From positions 1 through 31,717 of the forward strand of contig JBLNCA010000056.1 in NCBI GenBank assembly GCA_050260375.1: a DNA stretch of 31,717 nucleotides, in the 5' to 3' direction. Source of the stretch: DTFZ01 sp050260375. GTDB lineage: Bacteria; Bacillota; Clostridia; Christensenellales; SZUA-584. Of the stretch, positions 15,686 through 24,448 are shown in pieces. Both the position numbers and the translations under genes were made by a program. Under the pieces are notes generated by a model. The model was not told the origin of the DNA and did not search any database. It saw nothing but the letters and a program-made list of their open reading frames with translations. Within the stretch, counting starts at the first letter, position 1, and each line of letters begins with the position of its first letter.

Positions 15686-16921
15686 ATGCAGACGGATAAA
15701 CTGGCGGAAAAGAAAAAAAGGCTAGACACGGCGATATCGTTAAACGAACCCGACAGGGTGCCGCTCGCGCCAAAAGGCGGCATGTTTTACGGCACGGCGT
15801 ACGGCGTCAGCTATTACGATGTAATGATGGACAACAGGAACGCTATACCGGGCATGCTCAGCTATATGGAGGAGTACGACCCCGATATGGTATGGGCTCC
15901 TATTGTCTACCCTATTCCTCCTATGGAAGCGGTGGCTCCGAATTATATAAAATGGCCGGGGCCGCAGCACGGGCTTCCGCTTACCTCGCCTTATCAGGTG
16001 CTCGACAATTCGTATATTAATGACGATGAATTCGGCGAGTTTGTTAAGGACCCGACGCATTTCATACTGACAAAGCTGATACCGCGAAAGCACGAAAACC
16101 TTAAAGGCTTTTCAAAGCTTTACTTAAGGGACGCGGTAGATCTTACGATGTATATAGATTTTTCCATTTTTACGGATCCCGACGTAATAGCCGCGTTTGC
16201 CTGCGCGCTCGAATGCGCCAAGAAGGCGAAAGAATGGATGAAGACCGCCGACGAGATAGCCGATTTGATAACGGAAAAAGGCTTTGTGACTTCGCCTAGG
16301 GGCGTACAGTCCTGCCCTTACGATATGTTCAGCGACAACTACCGCGGGCTTATCAAGACGGCTATGGACGTGATAGAGCGCCCCGACGAGCTTGAAGCGG
16401 CGGTGGACGTTTGCAGGGAAATAGTTATAGAAAGCACGCTGAAGATGTGCAAAGACGGCGGACCGGATTATGTGCTGATACCTCTGCACGGCGGCGTGGA
16501 CGAATTCATGAGCCCCGATAATTTCGACCGTTTCTATTGGAAAGGCTTAAAGGAGCTGCTTGAGACGATAATAGACTGCGGTTCGATACCGTATGTATTC
16601 TGTGAAGGCAAATATGATTCGCGGCTTCACAGGCTGGCGGAAATACCCAAGGGCAAAGTTGTATACATGTTTGAAAGCGTAGACATGAAGCAGGTCAAGA
16701 AGATACTCGGGTCTACGGCCTGCATATGCGGCAACATATCCTCCTCGCTGCTGGCTTACGGAAAGCCGCAGGAAGTGGCGGACGAATGCAAGAGGCTATT
16801 AGATATCTGCGCTCCGGGAGGCGGATTTATAATGGACGTTTCCGTCGACCTTACCAATGCTGATCCCAAAAACGTGGAAGCCATGTTTGAGACAACAAGG
16901 AACTACGGAAAATATAAATAA
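15686..16921 (+). CDS. Uroporphyrinogen decarboxylase-superfamily protein, methyltransferase-like
   Basis: A 411-residue TIM-barrel protein of the URO-D/MtaA superfamily: the N-terminus RVPLAPKG replaces the RVPV-type start, and the later GNISSSLLAYGKPQEV matches the 'GNVDP..GTPEEV' block. In corrinoid-to-thiol methyltransferases zinc is held by H-x-C plus a later Cys. Here the first motif reads VFC (Cys306), so the His is absent; Cys346 and Cys348 could supply other ligands. True heme-pathway URO-D is shorter and lacks these cysteines. No corrinoid protein is encoded nearby. The ATG at 15686 is preferred over 15680 from AAGAGG spacing. Role unknown: perhaps demethylation or methyl transfer on the pathway substrate. 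Confidence 0.78.
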   Translation: MQTDKLAEKKKRLDTAISLNEPDRVPLAPKGGMFYGTAYGVSYYDVMMDNRNAIPGMLSYMEEYDPDMVWAPIVYPIPPMEAVAPNYIKWPGPQHGLPLTSPYQVLDNSYINDDEFGEFVKDPTHFILTKLIPRKHENLKGFSKLYLRDAVDLTMYIDFSIFTDPDVIAAFACALECAKKAKEWMKTADEIADLITEKGFVTSPRGVQSCPYDMFSDNYRGLIKTAMDVIERPDELEAAVDVCREIVIESTLKMCKDGGPDYVLIPLHGGVDEFMSPDNFDRFYWKGLKELLETIIDCGSIPYVFCEGKYDSRLHRLAEIPKGKVVYMFESVDMKQVKKILGSTACICGNISSSLLAYGKPQEVADECKRLLDICAPGGGFIMDVSVDLTNADPKNVEAMFETTRNYGKYK

Positions 16922-16950
16922 GGGATAAACCGCACTTAAATCACATTACG

Positions 16951-17865
16951 TTATTTTCCGCTGTGTTTTGCCGCAGCGGGTTTATTTTTATTAAGCTGCC
17001 TGAACTGCGATACAGTCATACCCTCTATCTCCTTGAACTGCTTGCATAGTATCCTCTCGGACGAGAATCCTACGAGTTCGGCGATCTTTTCGATGGAGTA
17101 GTTGGTGGTGGTAAAGTATGTTTTGGCTTTGCTTATGCGCATATTGGAGAGCATCTTGTTGAATGTGGCGCCAAAGTGTTCGTTTAATATCCTGTTGATG
17201 TGGCGCGTCGATATGTTTAAGAAATCCGCGGTGGTCTGCAGCGTGATATCCTCGCAGTAGTGCTCCCTTAGATAGCCCATAAGCTGGTTGTATCTGTTTT
17301 TTATAGAAGCGCTGGTGAACATGTTGTGATAGTTTAAAGGATTAAGCTTCATGTTTCGTATTGTGGATACTACAAACGAGGAAATCAGGTTGCAAAGCTG
17401 TATATAACAGCCGAATTCGCAGTTGTCGAGCTCGGCGCAGATGTATTCGAATAAGTGACGGCAGTTTTTTATGTCCTTGCCCACCCAGAACCTGTATTTG
17501 TTCGCGTACTGAAGCAGCATCTTCATTTCTTTCTCCGCGATATCGGTGCTTACCTGTATGCTGTTGGGTACAAAATCGAAGGAGAAAAATACGTAAAGGT
17601 AATCGGAGGTTCCGGATACTACCTTATGCTCTACGCCCGGGCCTATCCAACAGATGTTGTCTTCGGTAAGGTTGAAAGTCTGGCCGTCCACCATCATGTC
17701 AACAGCGCCTTCGATTACCATGTATATCTCGAAACAGTCGTGCTTATGCGGCACTTCAATATTATCCTGGTCAACAAGCCTTGAGTTGTGAAAAACCAGT
17801 TCAAGGGTATCGTAAGGCACTTTAAGTTCAAGGCCGTGGAGAAGAGAATAAGATTCGTAAGCCAT
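16951..17865 (-). CDS. AraC-family transcriptional regulator with cupin sensor
   Basis: A 304-residue regulator. The N-terminal cupin segment is visible around 35-100 (VPHKHDCFEIYMVIEGAVD), and the C-terminal AraC helix-turn-helix pair occupies about 200-295 (TADFLNISTRHINRILNEHF and IEKIAELVGFSSERILCKQF). GGGGTGG precedes the ATG. It is distinct from the first AraC protein of the window. It lies between the URO-D-like gene (convergent) and the MFS gene (divergent), so either is a likely target. Effector unknown. Confidence 0.9.
   Translation of the reverse strand: MAYESYSLLHGLELKVPYDTLELVFHNSRLVDQDNIEVPHKHDCFEIYMVIEGAVDMMVDGQTFNLTEDNICWIGPGVEHKVVSGTSDYLYVFFSFDFVPNSIQVSTDIAEKEMKMLLQYANKYRFWVGKDIKNCRHLFEYICAELDNCEFGCYIQLCNLISSFVVSTIRNMKLNPLNYHNMFTSASIKNRYNQLMGYLREHYCEDITLQTTADFLNISTRHINRILNEHFGATFNKMLSNMRISKAKTYFTTTNYSIEKIAELVGFSSERILCKQFKEIEGMTVSQFRQLNKNKPAAAKHSGK
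16958..16995 (+). terminator. Plus-strand terminator inside the 3' end of the AraC gene
   Basis: CCGCTG (16958-16963) pairs with CAGCGG (16974-16979), followed by GTTTATTTTTATT. It lies 37 bases after the URO-D-like stop and within the last codons of the convergent regulator gene, so the two convergent units share these bases. Confidence 0.6.
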
Positions 17866-18184
17866 TATTCCACCCCCTTTTCATTTACTCTTATTATACC
17901 GTATTTTCGCGCAACTTTCAAATTGAGGCCCGGCACCCTATAGAATGCCAAAATATGTTTCGATATGGTTATAAATGGACAAATTAAAAATGTTTTGGAG
18001 CGCCGATAACATTGTGTTTATGCGCGCGGCGGTGATATACTTGCAGACATTTATTTAAAAATGCTGTCCTTAGCGTGTATTGTTACGAATTGCGGCATGC
18101 CTTTATACTAAGCATAAAGATTTATATTTCCCCAATCGATAATCCGTTTATTGCATACGAGTAATTCAATAGGAGACGACAACA
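17866..18184. other. 319-base divergent promoter region between AraC and MFS genes
   Basis: No coding frame is supported. On the plus strand two candidate promoters both end in TATACT: TTGTGT (18012-18017) with TATACT (18036-18041), and TTGTTA (18080-18085) with TATACT (18104-18109), each with an 18-base spacer. The minus-strand AraC promoter is at 17893-17921. The central part is AT-rich and probably holds the regulator's sites, but I see no strong inverted repeat. Confidence 0.45.
17893..17921 (-). promoter_or_regulatory. Promoter of the second AraC gene (TTGAAA-17-TATAAT)
   Basis: On the minus strand, TTGAAA (complement of 17916-17921) and a perfect TATAAT (complement of 17893-17898) are 17 bases apart and end about 30 bases before the start codon. 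This leaves a very short leader and suggests steady expression of the regulator. Confidence 0.75.
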
Positions 18185-19372
18185 TTGAAGAACAGAAATA
18201 TATTAAAGATAAAGATTGCTGTTATGGCATTGGCTACAATTCAAATGGCGTCTACGGCTCTGACGCCTGCAATAGCGGGAATATCACAGCACTTTCCAAA
18301 CGTATCGTCATCTGTGGTTCAGCTGCTGCTGTCTCTGCCGGCACTGTGCGTTGTGCCTTTCGCGCTTTTCAGCGGCTCTATCGTTACTATACTTCCGAAA
18401 AAAACACTATTGATAATTGGCATAGTTATGGTGGGCTTTGGGGGACTTGCGCCCATATTGCTTGACGATTTTGCATTGATACTCATTATGAGAATTATTC
18501 TGGGAATAGGCGTCGGCCTGATAACGCCCATAGCTCCCAGCATACTCACCGATTATCTGAGCGGAGACGAGCTTAACTCGGCGATGGGGTTATACGGCTC
18601 GTTCGCATGTTTCGGCGGAATATTCAACTCGCTTGTGGGCGGCCTGCTCGCCGAAATAGGCTGGAGGTATAATTTCACCGTGTACCTAACATGCATACCT
18701 ATTCTGATATTAACAATACTGTTCCTTCCGAACGACGGAAAGGTCAAGCAGGCGTTTAAGGCGGATAAAGTACGCGTAGAAGCTAAGGTGTTTTATATAG
18801 CCGTCATTTGTTTCCTGTTTACCACTGCGAAATTCGCGTTTACGATGAACATATCCATGTTTGTCAGCGAGGAAGGACTGGGCGACGCTTCTCTGACGGG
18901 AATGCTTTCGTCGGTATATACGGCGGGGGGATTCATTGCGGGCATTATTTTCGGAAAACTGTCGAAAATGTTTCAAAACTACACGCTGGGAGCAGGCATA
19001 CTGTTCGCGTCGGCAGGTATGTTTATGATGTTCGTGACAAATGACATAGCAATACTCTTTATAGGCGCATTCCTTTTGGGAACGGCTTTAAGCGTAGTAA
19101 ATCCAAGATTCAATATAATGATATCCGAAGTTGCTTCGCCCAAGTCGATGGCTCTTTCACTTGCCGTGCTTACGGCAATGATGAACCTTGGGCAGTTTGC
19201 GGCCCCTATAGTTTTCAACACGCTGGGAGACGTTACCGGATTTACCACAAAGCGCAGCCAGTTCCTGCTGGCCGGCGCGGCTCTGGCAATACTGGGGCTG
19301 GGTTCTCTTGTTGCAACGTATTTCAGGAACCGCAGAATAAGAATAGCGGCCGGGGCGGACAGGGAAGCTTAA
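18185..19372 (+). CDS. Major facilitator superfamily transporter
   Basis: A 395-residue integral membrane protein with about 12 hydrophobic spans in two six-helix halves, the second half starting near residue 205. It resembles drug/proton and sugar-type MFS carriers. IMRIILGIGVGLITPIAPSILTDYL is typical of the loop 4-5 region, so only landmarks can be assigned and not substrate. The start is TTG, supported by AGGAG nine bases upstream and the absence of a nearby ATG before the first membrane span. It is followed 46 bases later by a zinc dehydrogenase, probably one operon, so uptake or export of that enzyme's substrate or product is likely (inference). Confidence 0.85.
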   Translation: MKNRNILKIKIAVMALATIQMASTALTPAIAGISQHFPNVSSSVVQLLLSLPALCVVPFALFSGSIVTILPKKTLLIIGIVMVGFGGLAPILLDDFALILIMRIILGIGVGLITPIAPSILTDYLSGDELNSAMGLYGSFACFGGIFNSLVGGLLAEIGWRYNFTVYLTCIPILILTILFLPNDGKVKQAFKADKVRVEAKVFYIAVICFLFTTAKFAFTMNISMFVSEEGLGDASLTGMLSSVYTAGGFIAGIIFGKLSKMFQNYTLGAGILFASAGMFMMFVTNDIAILFIGAFLLGTALSVVNPRFNIMISEVASPKSMALSLAVLTAMMNLGQFAAPIVFNTLGDVTGFTTKRSQFLLAGAALAILGLGSLVATYFRNRRIRIAAGADREA

Positions 19373-19418
19373 CCGCGATATAAGGAATTAAATTATAAAT
19401 CGAAAGGTGGAACAAAAA

Positions 19419-20435
19419 ATGAAGGCGATCTCATATGCAATGCCGGGCGTAAAGCTGGTTGATATACCGGAACCGCAGCTCGTCAATGACGACGATATTA
19501 AGGTGAAGATATCGTACGCGTCCATATGCGGGTCGGATATCCATGCGGTAAAAGGGGAAGCCGACGACCATTTCGCCCCCATGCCAAAACCGATTATTAT
19601 GGGCCACGAGGCTTCGGGCGTAGTTGTGGAAGTGGGAAAGGGAGCGACTGTAAAGGGGTTAAAGCCCGGAGACAAGGTCACTTATTATTACAATACGTAC
19701 TGCGGAAAGTGCTATTTCTGCCGGAATGGGCAGGAACAGTTCTGCACGAATGTCGTAGCCAAGGATTCGGCGATGACCGAGTATATGGTGCTGAGCGAGC
19801 AGCAGGTATTCAAGCTTCCCGACGACGTGGACCTTAAAAAAGCATGCCTTATCGAACCCGTATCGGTTTGCCTGCACGGCATAGACATGGCCAAGATAAA
19901 GGTGGGCGACAAGGTGGCAATATCAGGCGGAGGCGGCATAGGGCTTATAATGCTGCAGCTGGCAAAGCTTTCGGGCGCCGCAAATCTGACGCTTATCGAG
20001 CCTGTTGTTTCAAAGCATGATTTAGCCAAAAAGCTGGGCGCGAAATATACTATTGACCCTGTGCATCAGGACGTTAAGGCCGAGTGCATGAAAATAACGG
20101 ACGGTTTGGGATACGACGTAGTAATCGAGACTTCGGGCTCGCCAAGAGCATGCCAGCCCGCGTACGACATACTCTCGCGCGGCGGCCTATTGGAGTTTTT
20201 CGCGCTGTACCCCGGTGTAAAATATCCGCTCGATCTTTTCGATCTGTGGATACGCGAAGCGAGGATTTGCGGCGTATATCAGTCTCCGTATATGTTCCCG
20301 AGGGCTATCGAGGCGTTCAAGCTTATCAATCTTGACGATTTTGTGGATTGCGTATTTGCGCCGGAAGATTGTGAAAAGGCTTTCGCGGAGCAGATGACAG
20401 GCAAGCCGGTAAAGGTGATGTTTAAGTTCGCATAG
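19419..20435 (+). CDS. Zinc-dependent alcohol/polyol dehydrogenase (MDR family), copy 2
   Basis: A 338-residue medium-chain dehydrogenase. Catalytic zinc ligands are Cys37 (ICGSD), His63 (GHE) and Glu146 (IEP). Structural zinc is at Cys95, Cys98, Cys101 and Cys109. The NAD motif is GGGGIG (170-175). It is clearly a paralogue of the copy at 6261, sharing FKLPDD-DLK before the EP motif. The ATG at 19419 is chosen over an in-frame GTG at 19407 because AAAGGTGG then has normal spacing. It is downstream of the MFS gene. Substrate unknown. Confidence 0.9.
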   Translation: MKAISYAMPGVKLVDIPEPQLVNDDDIKVKISYASICGSDIHAVKGEADDHFAPMPKPIIMGHEASGVVVEVGKGATVKGLKPGDKVTYYYNTYCGKCYFCRNGQEQFCTNVVAKDSAMTEYMVLSEQQVFKLPDDVDLKKACLIEPVSVCLHGIDMAKIKVGDKVAISGGGGIGLIMLQLAKLSGAANLTLIEPVVSKHDLAKKLGAKYTIDPVHQDVKAECMKITDGLGYDVVIETSGSPRACQPAYDILSRGGLLEFFALYPGVKYPLDLFDLWIREARICGVYQSPYMFPRAIEAFKLINLDDFVDCVFAPEDCEKAFAEQMTGKPVKVMFKFA

Positions 20436-20770
20436 GCAGGAAAGGGAGAAAAGCTAATTATGCCTTAAGGCAGTATCTTGTATTATTTGTAACCCGCGGA
20501 AATAAGCGGTGTATATTGCAGATAACAAGACACGCAATAACGTTTTTATGTCCGCAACAATACTTGCTGGCAGTGAAAGCGGGTTATATAATACAATATG
20601 TAATTTGAGTACCCCTTCCTTTATTTCGATTAGATTATAATGTTTTGTACAAGCTATATTCAATATAGTCGGTATGCATAGATGAGTTGAAGCGTTAAAA
20701 ACTGTATGATTGCCTGATGAAGCCTTTTAACATGTAACAGCAACGATAGATTGGGGAGGATCATCAACAG
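20436..20770 (+). other. 335-base gap with a long imperfect palindrome and an operator-like site
   Basis: No coding frame is supported. After a small palindrome TGCCTTAAGGCA (20461-20472) comes a ~119-base element (20478-20596) bounded by complementary arms, listed separately. Further on, CTATATTCAATATAG (20654-20668) is a perfect 7+1+7 palindrome suited to a dimeric regulator, just after a TATAAT (20635-20640). The dehydrogenase that follows has GGGGAGG as ribosome-binding site. Confidence 0.5.
20478..20596. repeat. 119-base imperfect inverted-repeat element
   Basis: TTGTATTAT + ttg + TAACCCGC (20478-20497) is complementary to GCGGGTTA + t + ATAATACAA (20579-20596): 17 pairs interrupted by one small asymmetric loop. 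Inside, GTATaTTGC/GCAAcaATAC and GACA/TGTC can continue the pairing, so the whole element may fold as one long hairpin. It could be a structured RNA or a miniature mobile element. No convincing target-site duplication is visible. Confidence 0.55.
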
Positions 20771-21784
20771 ATGAAAATGAAGCAGCTGTGGTATGTGTCG
20801 GAAAACAAGTTGGAAGTTCTCGAAAAGGAAGTACCCGCGGTTGGTTTTAGACAGGTCAAGGTAAAGATAGCGTATGCTGCGCTTTGCGCTACTGACGTAC
20901 ATATTGTCACTATGGGCCTTATGGGCATAAAGCCGCCTATAGCGATGGGGCATGAAGCTTCCGGAATAATTGAGGAGCTTGGCGAGGGCACCGAGCATAG
21001 CGGGCTGAAAGTCGGCGACAAGGTATGCCTTTTCCCGTCGTCGTTCTGCGGCATTTGTCCGGCCTGCAAGAAAGGGCATACGCAATACTGCGAGAACACC
21101 TCTATTGCCGGCGCGTTTGCTGAATATGCCGTAGTGGATATCAGCGTGGTATTTAAACTGCCGGATGATGCGGACTTGAAGAGCTCTTGTCTGGTCGAGC
21201 CCGCAAACTGCACCATAAGGGCTATGGACCTCGCCGCGATAAAGCACGGCTCTACGGTAGCGATATCCGGAATCGGCGGCATAGGCTCGATTATGCTCAA
21301 TATGCTGCTGCTCAGCGGCGCGACCAAGATTACCGCAATCGATCCCGTTGAATCCAAGCGCGAACTGGCGCTTGCAATGGGCGCGCAGCATGTAATAAAT
21401 CCTTCCATAGAAAATATCGAAAAACGCGCAATGGAGATAACCGGCGGCGAGGGCTTTGACTACGTGTTTGAAATGTCCGGGTCACCGAAGGCGGCGGAAC
21501 CGGCGATAAAAATAATAGCCCAGTGCGGAACGGTAGTTTATTTCGCGGTTTATCCGCCCAAATACGAAATGCCGCTCAACCTGTTTGAGCTTTACAGGAA
21601 AGAGGGCAGGATACAAACCGTATTCACATCACACGCGATTATGCCGCGCACTATAAACCTGCTTCCCAGGCTGCAGACGGATAAGATAATTGGTACTGTG
21701 ATTCCTTTGAGCGACGGTGTACGGAGCTTTGAGCTGTTCCACCAGTCCATATACCCGAAGATTGTTTTGGACTGCTCGAAGTAA
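20771..21784 (+). CDS. Zinc-dependent alcohol/polyol dehydrogenase (MDR family), copy 3
   Basis: A 337-residue medium-chain dehydrogenase. Catalytic zinc ligands are Cys39 (LCATD), His61 (GHE) and Glu143 (VEP). Structural zinc is at Cys93, Cys96, Cys99 and Cys107. The NAD motif reads GIGGIG instead of GGGGIG. It is the third paralogue in the window, again with FKLPDDADLK. It lies 107 bases before the sugar ABC importer on the same strand and may be co-transcribed with it, linking the enzyme to the imported sugar or polyol. Start ATG with GGGGAGG ten bases upstream. Confidence 0.9.
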   Translation: MKMKQLWYVSENKLEVLEKEVPAVGFRQVKVKIAYAALCATDVHIVTMGLMGIKPPIAMGHEASGIIEELGEGTEHSGLKVGDKVCLFPSSFCGICPACKKGHTQYCENTSIAGAFAEYAVVDISVVFKLPDDADLKSSCLVEPANCTIRAMDLAAIKHGSTVAISGIGGIGSIMLNMLLLSGATKITAIDPVESKRELALAMGAQHVINPSIENIEKRAMEITGGEGFDYVFEMSGSPKAAEPAIKIIAQCGTVVYFAVYPPKYEMPLNLFELYRKEGRIQTVFTSHAIMPRTINLLPRLQTDKIIGTVIPLSDGVRSFELFHQSIYPKIVLDCSK

Positions 21785-21890
21785 AGCAGTTAAGGCATCC
21801 GCTAAAGTTGTTGGCCGCATATGGCAAGGGAAAGCACCTTTTCGAATTTGAGGGAGATTCTATTATATAAAAATTAAGGAGGGTGAATAA

Positions 21891-23402
21891 ATGCCCGGAA
21901 GCGAATACCGTTTGGAAATGCACAATATTTCCAAACATTTCAGCGGCGTAAAGGCGTTGAGTAATGTTAGCTTCTTTGTTAAACCCGGTGAGAACCATGC
22001 GCTGGCGGGTGAAAATGGTGCAGGAAAATCTACGCTTATCAAGATTTTATCAGGAGTGCACGCCCCGGACACCGGTGAAATTTATATCAACGGAGAAAAC
22101 GCTCACATCAACAACACCAAGGACGGGCTTGAACGCGGAGTTTCCGTTATTTATCAGGAATTCGTGCTGGTACCCCATCTCTCGGTAATGGAGAACATAT
22201 TCCTCGATGAATTCAGAAACAAACACAAGATCGTCAACTGGAAAGTGCTGCGGGAACGTGCAGGAGAGCTGCTAAGCCAGCTCGGATTCAGCAATCTGCA
22301 CCCGGATACCATCGTAGGGACTTTAACCGTCGCTTACCAGCAGGTAGTGGAGATTTGCAAGGCGCTTTCAAGAAACTCCTCAATACTCGTGCTGGACGAA
22401 CCGACCGCCGTGTTGACGACAGGCGAAATAGAGCGGCTTTTCGGCATACTTGAAGACCTGAAGAAAAAAGGCATGTCGATTATATACATTACTCACCGCC
22501 TTAATGAGATCTTCAGGATTTCCGACCGTATCACCGTGCTTAAAGACGGAACATTCGTAAAAACCCTGGAGAAGTCGGAGACAACAGAAGAAGAGCTCGT
22601 TAACCTGATGATAGGCAGGACGCTTGAAACCTATTTCCCGCCGAGGCCGGAGTCAAAACCGGGGAAAACGGTTTTAGAGGTAGAGCATATAAATGCCGGC
22701 ATACAGGTAAAGGACGTATCGTTCAAGGTGCGTGAGGGCGAAGTGGTGGGCCTGACCGGACTTGTAGGCGCCGGCAGAACCGAAGCAGTCCGCGCAATAA
22801 TGGGATTCGACAAGCTGGAGGGCGGCAAGGTCAAACTGTACGGCAAAGAGGTGTCGTTTAAGTCGCCGAAGCATTGCTATAAGTGTAAGGTCGGACTGCT
22901 TCCCGAGGACCGCAAGTCGTCAGGCGTGCTGCTTAAAATACCTATCAAGCATAACGTTACGCTGTCGTGCCTTAAAAAGTTCAGCAATAAAATAGGCTGG
23001 CTGAGCTTAAGTAAAGAGAACAATTTCGTGCAGAAGTTTTCAAAGGAAATTGGAATAAAAGCCGCCTCCCTTGAAAACCCCGTCAGCAGCCTCTCGGGCG
23101 GGAACCAGCAAAAAGTCGCGATAGCAAGGCTTTTGGCTTCCGACTGCAAGGTTCTGGTGCTTGACGAACCTACAAGAGGCGTGGATGTCGGGAGCAAAAT
23201 CGAGATATTCAACATAATAAACTCTCTTGTGGCTCAAAATTACGCGATACTGCTAATCTCCTCAGAAATGGCAGAGGTAATAGGCATGTGCGACCGCGTG
23301 GTGGTTATGCGCGAAGGCGTAACCGTCGGCGAGCTTCAAAAGAACGAACTGTCTGAACAAAGCATAATAAGATTGTCAATGGGGGTGGAACGCCATGAGT
23401 AA
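21891..23402 (+). CDS. Sugar ABC transporter, tandem ATP-binding subunit (RbsA/MglA type)
   Basis: A 503-residue fusion of two ATPase domains, typical of CUT2 sugar importers. The first half has Walker A GENGAGKS (40-47) and Walker B LVLDEPTAVL. The second half has the degenerate P-loop GLVGAGRTEA in place of Walker A, then LSGGNQQK and LVLDEPTRGVD. A degenerate second P-loop is normal for this family. The start ATG has a strong AAGGAGGG. It overlaps the permease gene by eight bases. The ligand could be ribose, galactose, xylose or another monosaccharide. Confidence 0.95.
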   Translation: MPGSEYRLEMHNISKHFSGVKALSNVSFFVKPGENHALAGENGAGKSTLIKILSGVHAPDTGEIYINGENAHINNTKDGLERGVSVIYQEFVLVPHLSVMENIFLDEFRNKHKIVNWKVLRERAGELLSQLGFSNLHPDTIVGTLTVAYQQVVEICKALSRNSSILVLDEPTAVLTTGEIERLFGILEDLKKKGMSIIYITHRLNEIFRISDRITVLKDGTFVKTLEKSETTEEELVNLMIGRTLETYFPPRPESKPGKTVLEVEHINAGIQVKDVSFKVREGEVVGLTGLVGAGRTEAVRAIMGFDKLEGGKVKLYGKEVSFKSPKHCYKCKVGLLPEDRKSSGVLLKIPIKHNVTLSCLKKFSNKIGWLSLSKENNFVQKFSKEIGIKAASLENPVSSLSGGNQQKVAIARLLASDCKVLVLDEPTRGVDVGSKIEIFNIINSLVAQNYAILLISSEMAEVIGMCDRVVVMREGVTVGELQKNELSEQSIIRLSMGVERHE

Positions 23403-24402
23403 AGAATCAGCCAAAGTCGTTGAATACGGGAAGCCGAAGATGACCTTTTCAAGGTTCATACTGGATAAAAACATTTACATAATTTTCGTGTTGTTGTTTA
23501 TCGTCGCATCGCTTATTTCTCCGGTTTTCCTGACGTTTAACAACATGATCAATATCTTAAGGCAGCAATGCGCGTACATAGCAATCGGCATGGGGCTGCT
23601 TATGGTAATGGTTACAGGCAACATCGACCTTTCAGTTACAAGCACAGCCGCGCTCGGCTCAGTCGTCCTTGCGCACGTGATTGTGACGCTGGAAGGCAGC
23701 GTGATATTAGGCCTTCTTGCCGCACTGCTCTCATGCTGCCTGATTGGCGCATTAAACGGCGTGCTGGTTTCGTATCTGAAAATGCCGTCATTTGTCGTCA
23801 CGTTGGCGATGGGATTCGGAGTGCAGGGACTCGCATACATCATACCCAACGGCGCGTCGGTCACGATAGCGCCCACCACCGAGGAGATTGCCGTTCTTAC
23901 GACGTTCGGGCAGAAGTCCGACCCGCTGCTTAACGTTCCATACCAGATATACCTGATAGCCGTAGTAGTGCTTATACTTTCCCTCGTAATGAAGTTTACG
24001 TCATACGGGCGCTTGTCGCTCGCCATAGGCAGCAACGAAAACGCTACGGTGGTAGCCGGCATAAACACAAAGGTATATAAACTTTGCGCCTTTATCATCT
24101 GCGGCCTTCTGTCAGGTCTGGCAGGCATACTGATAGCAACCGGAAACGGCTCCGCTTCGCCGATTACGTCGTCCGGCGACTACACAATGGTCGCGATAGC
24201 CGGTACCGTTATAGGCGGAACAAACCTTGACGGCGGCGAGGGCGCGCCTTTCAAGAGCGTGGTAGGCGTGCTTGTTATAGGGCTTATAGGCAACATAATG
24301 AACTTAACGCACGTGCCGCCATATAACCAGATGGTAGTAAGGGCTATGTTGATTATCTTGGCTGTTCTCTTAAGGAGCGTAACGTCAAAGAGCAAGGGTT
24401 GA
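23395..24402 (+). CDS. Sugar ABC transporter, permease subunit (RbsC type)
   Basis: A 335-residue inner-membrane permease of the CUT2 family with about eight to ten hydrophobic spans. Landmarks are GNIDLSVTSTAALGSV, corresponding to the 'GGIDLSVGS' motif, and later AGTVIGGTNLDGGEG, corresponding to 'GGTSLXGGXG'. Its start overlaps the ATPase stop, so translation is coupled. No second permease is needed, since the family forms homodimers. Confidence 0.94.
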   Translation: MSKESAKVVEYGKPKMTFSRFILDKNIYIIFVLLFIVASLISPVFLTFNNMINILRQQCAYIAIGMGLLMVMVTGNIDLSVTSTAALGSVVLAHVIVTLEGSVILGLLAALLSCCLIGALNGVLVSYLKMPSFVVTLAMGFGVQGLAYIIPNGASVTIAPTTEEIAVLTTFGQKSDPLLNVPYQIYLIAVVVLILSLVMKFTSYGRLSLAIGSNENATVVAGINTKVYKLCAFIICGLLSGLAGILIATGNGSASPITSSGDYTMVAIAGTVIGGTNLDGGEGAPFKSVVGVLVIGLIGNIMNLTHVPPYNQMVVRAMLIILAVLLRSVTSKSKG

Positions 24403-24448
24403 TGACGCATCCCTAAGGGGTAATAATAACATAAAAAGGAGAAAGAGT

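Noticed and set aside
15686..16921. Heme-pathway uroporphyrinogen decarboxylase (hemE)
   Set aside because: The protein is longer than HemE, carries MtaA-like cysteines and lies away from other heme genes, in a catabolic context.
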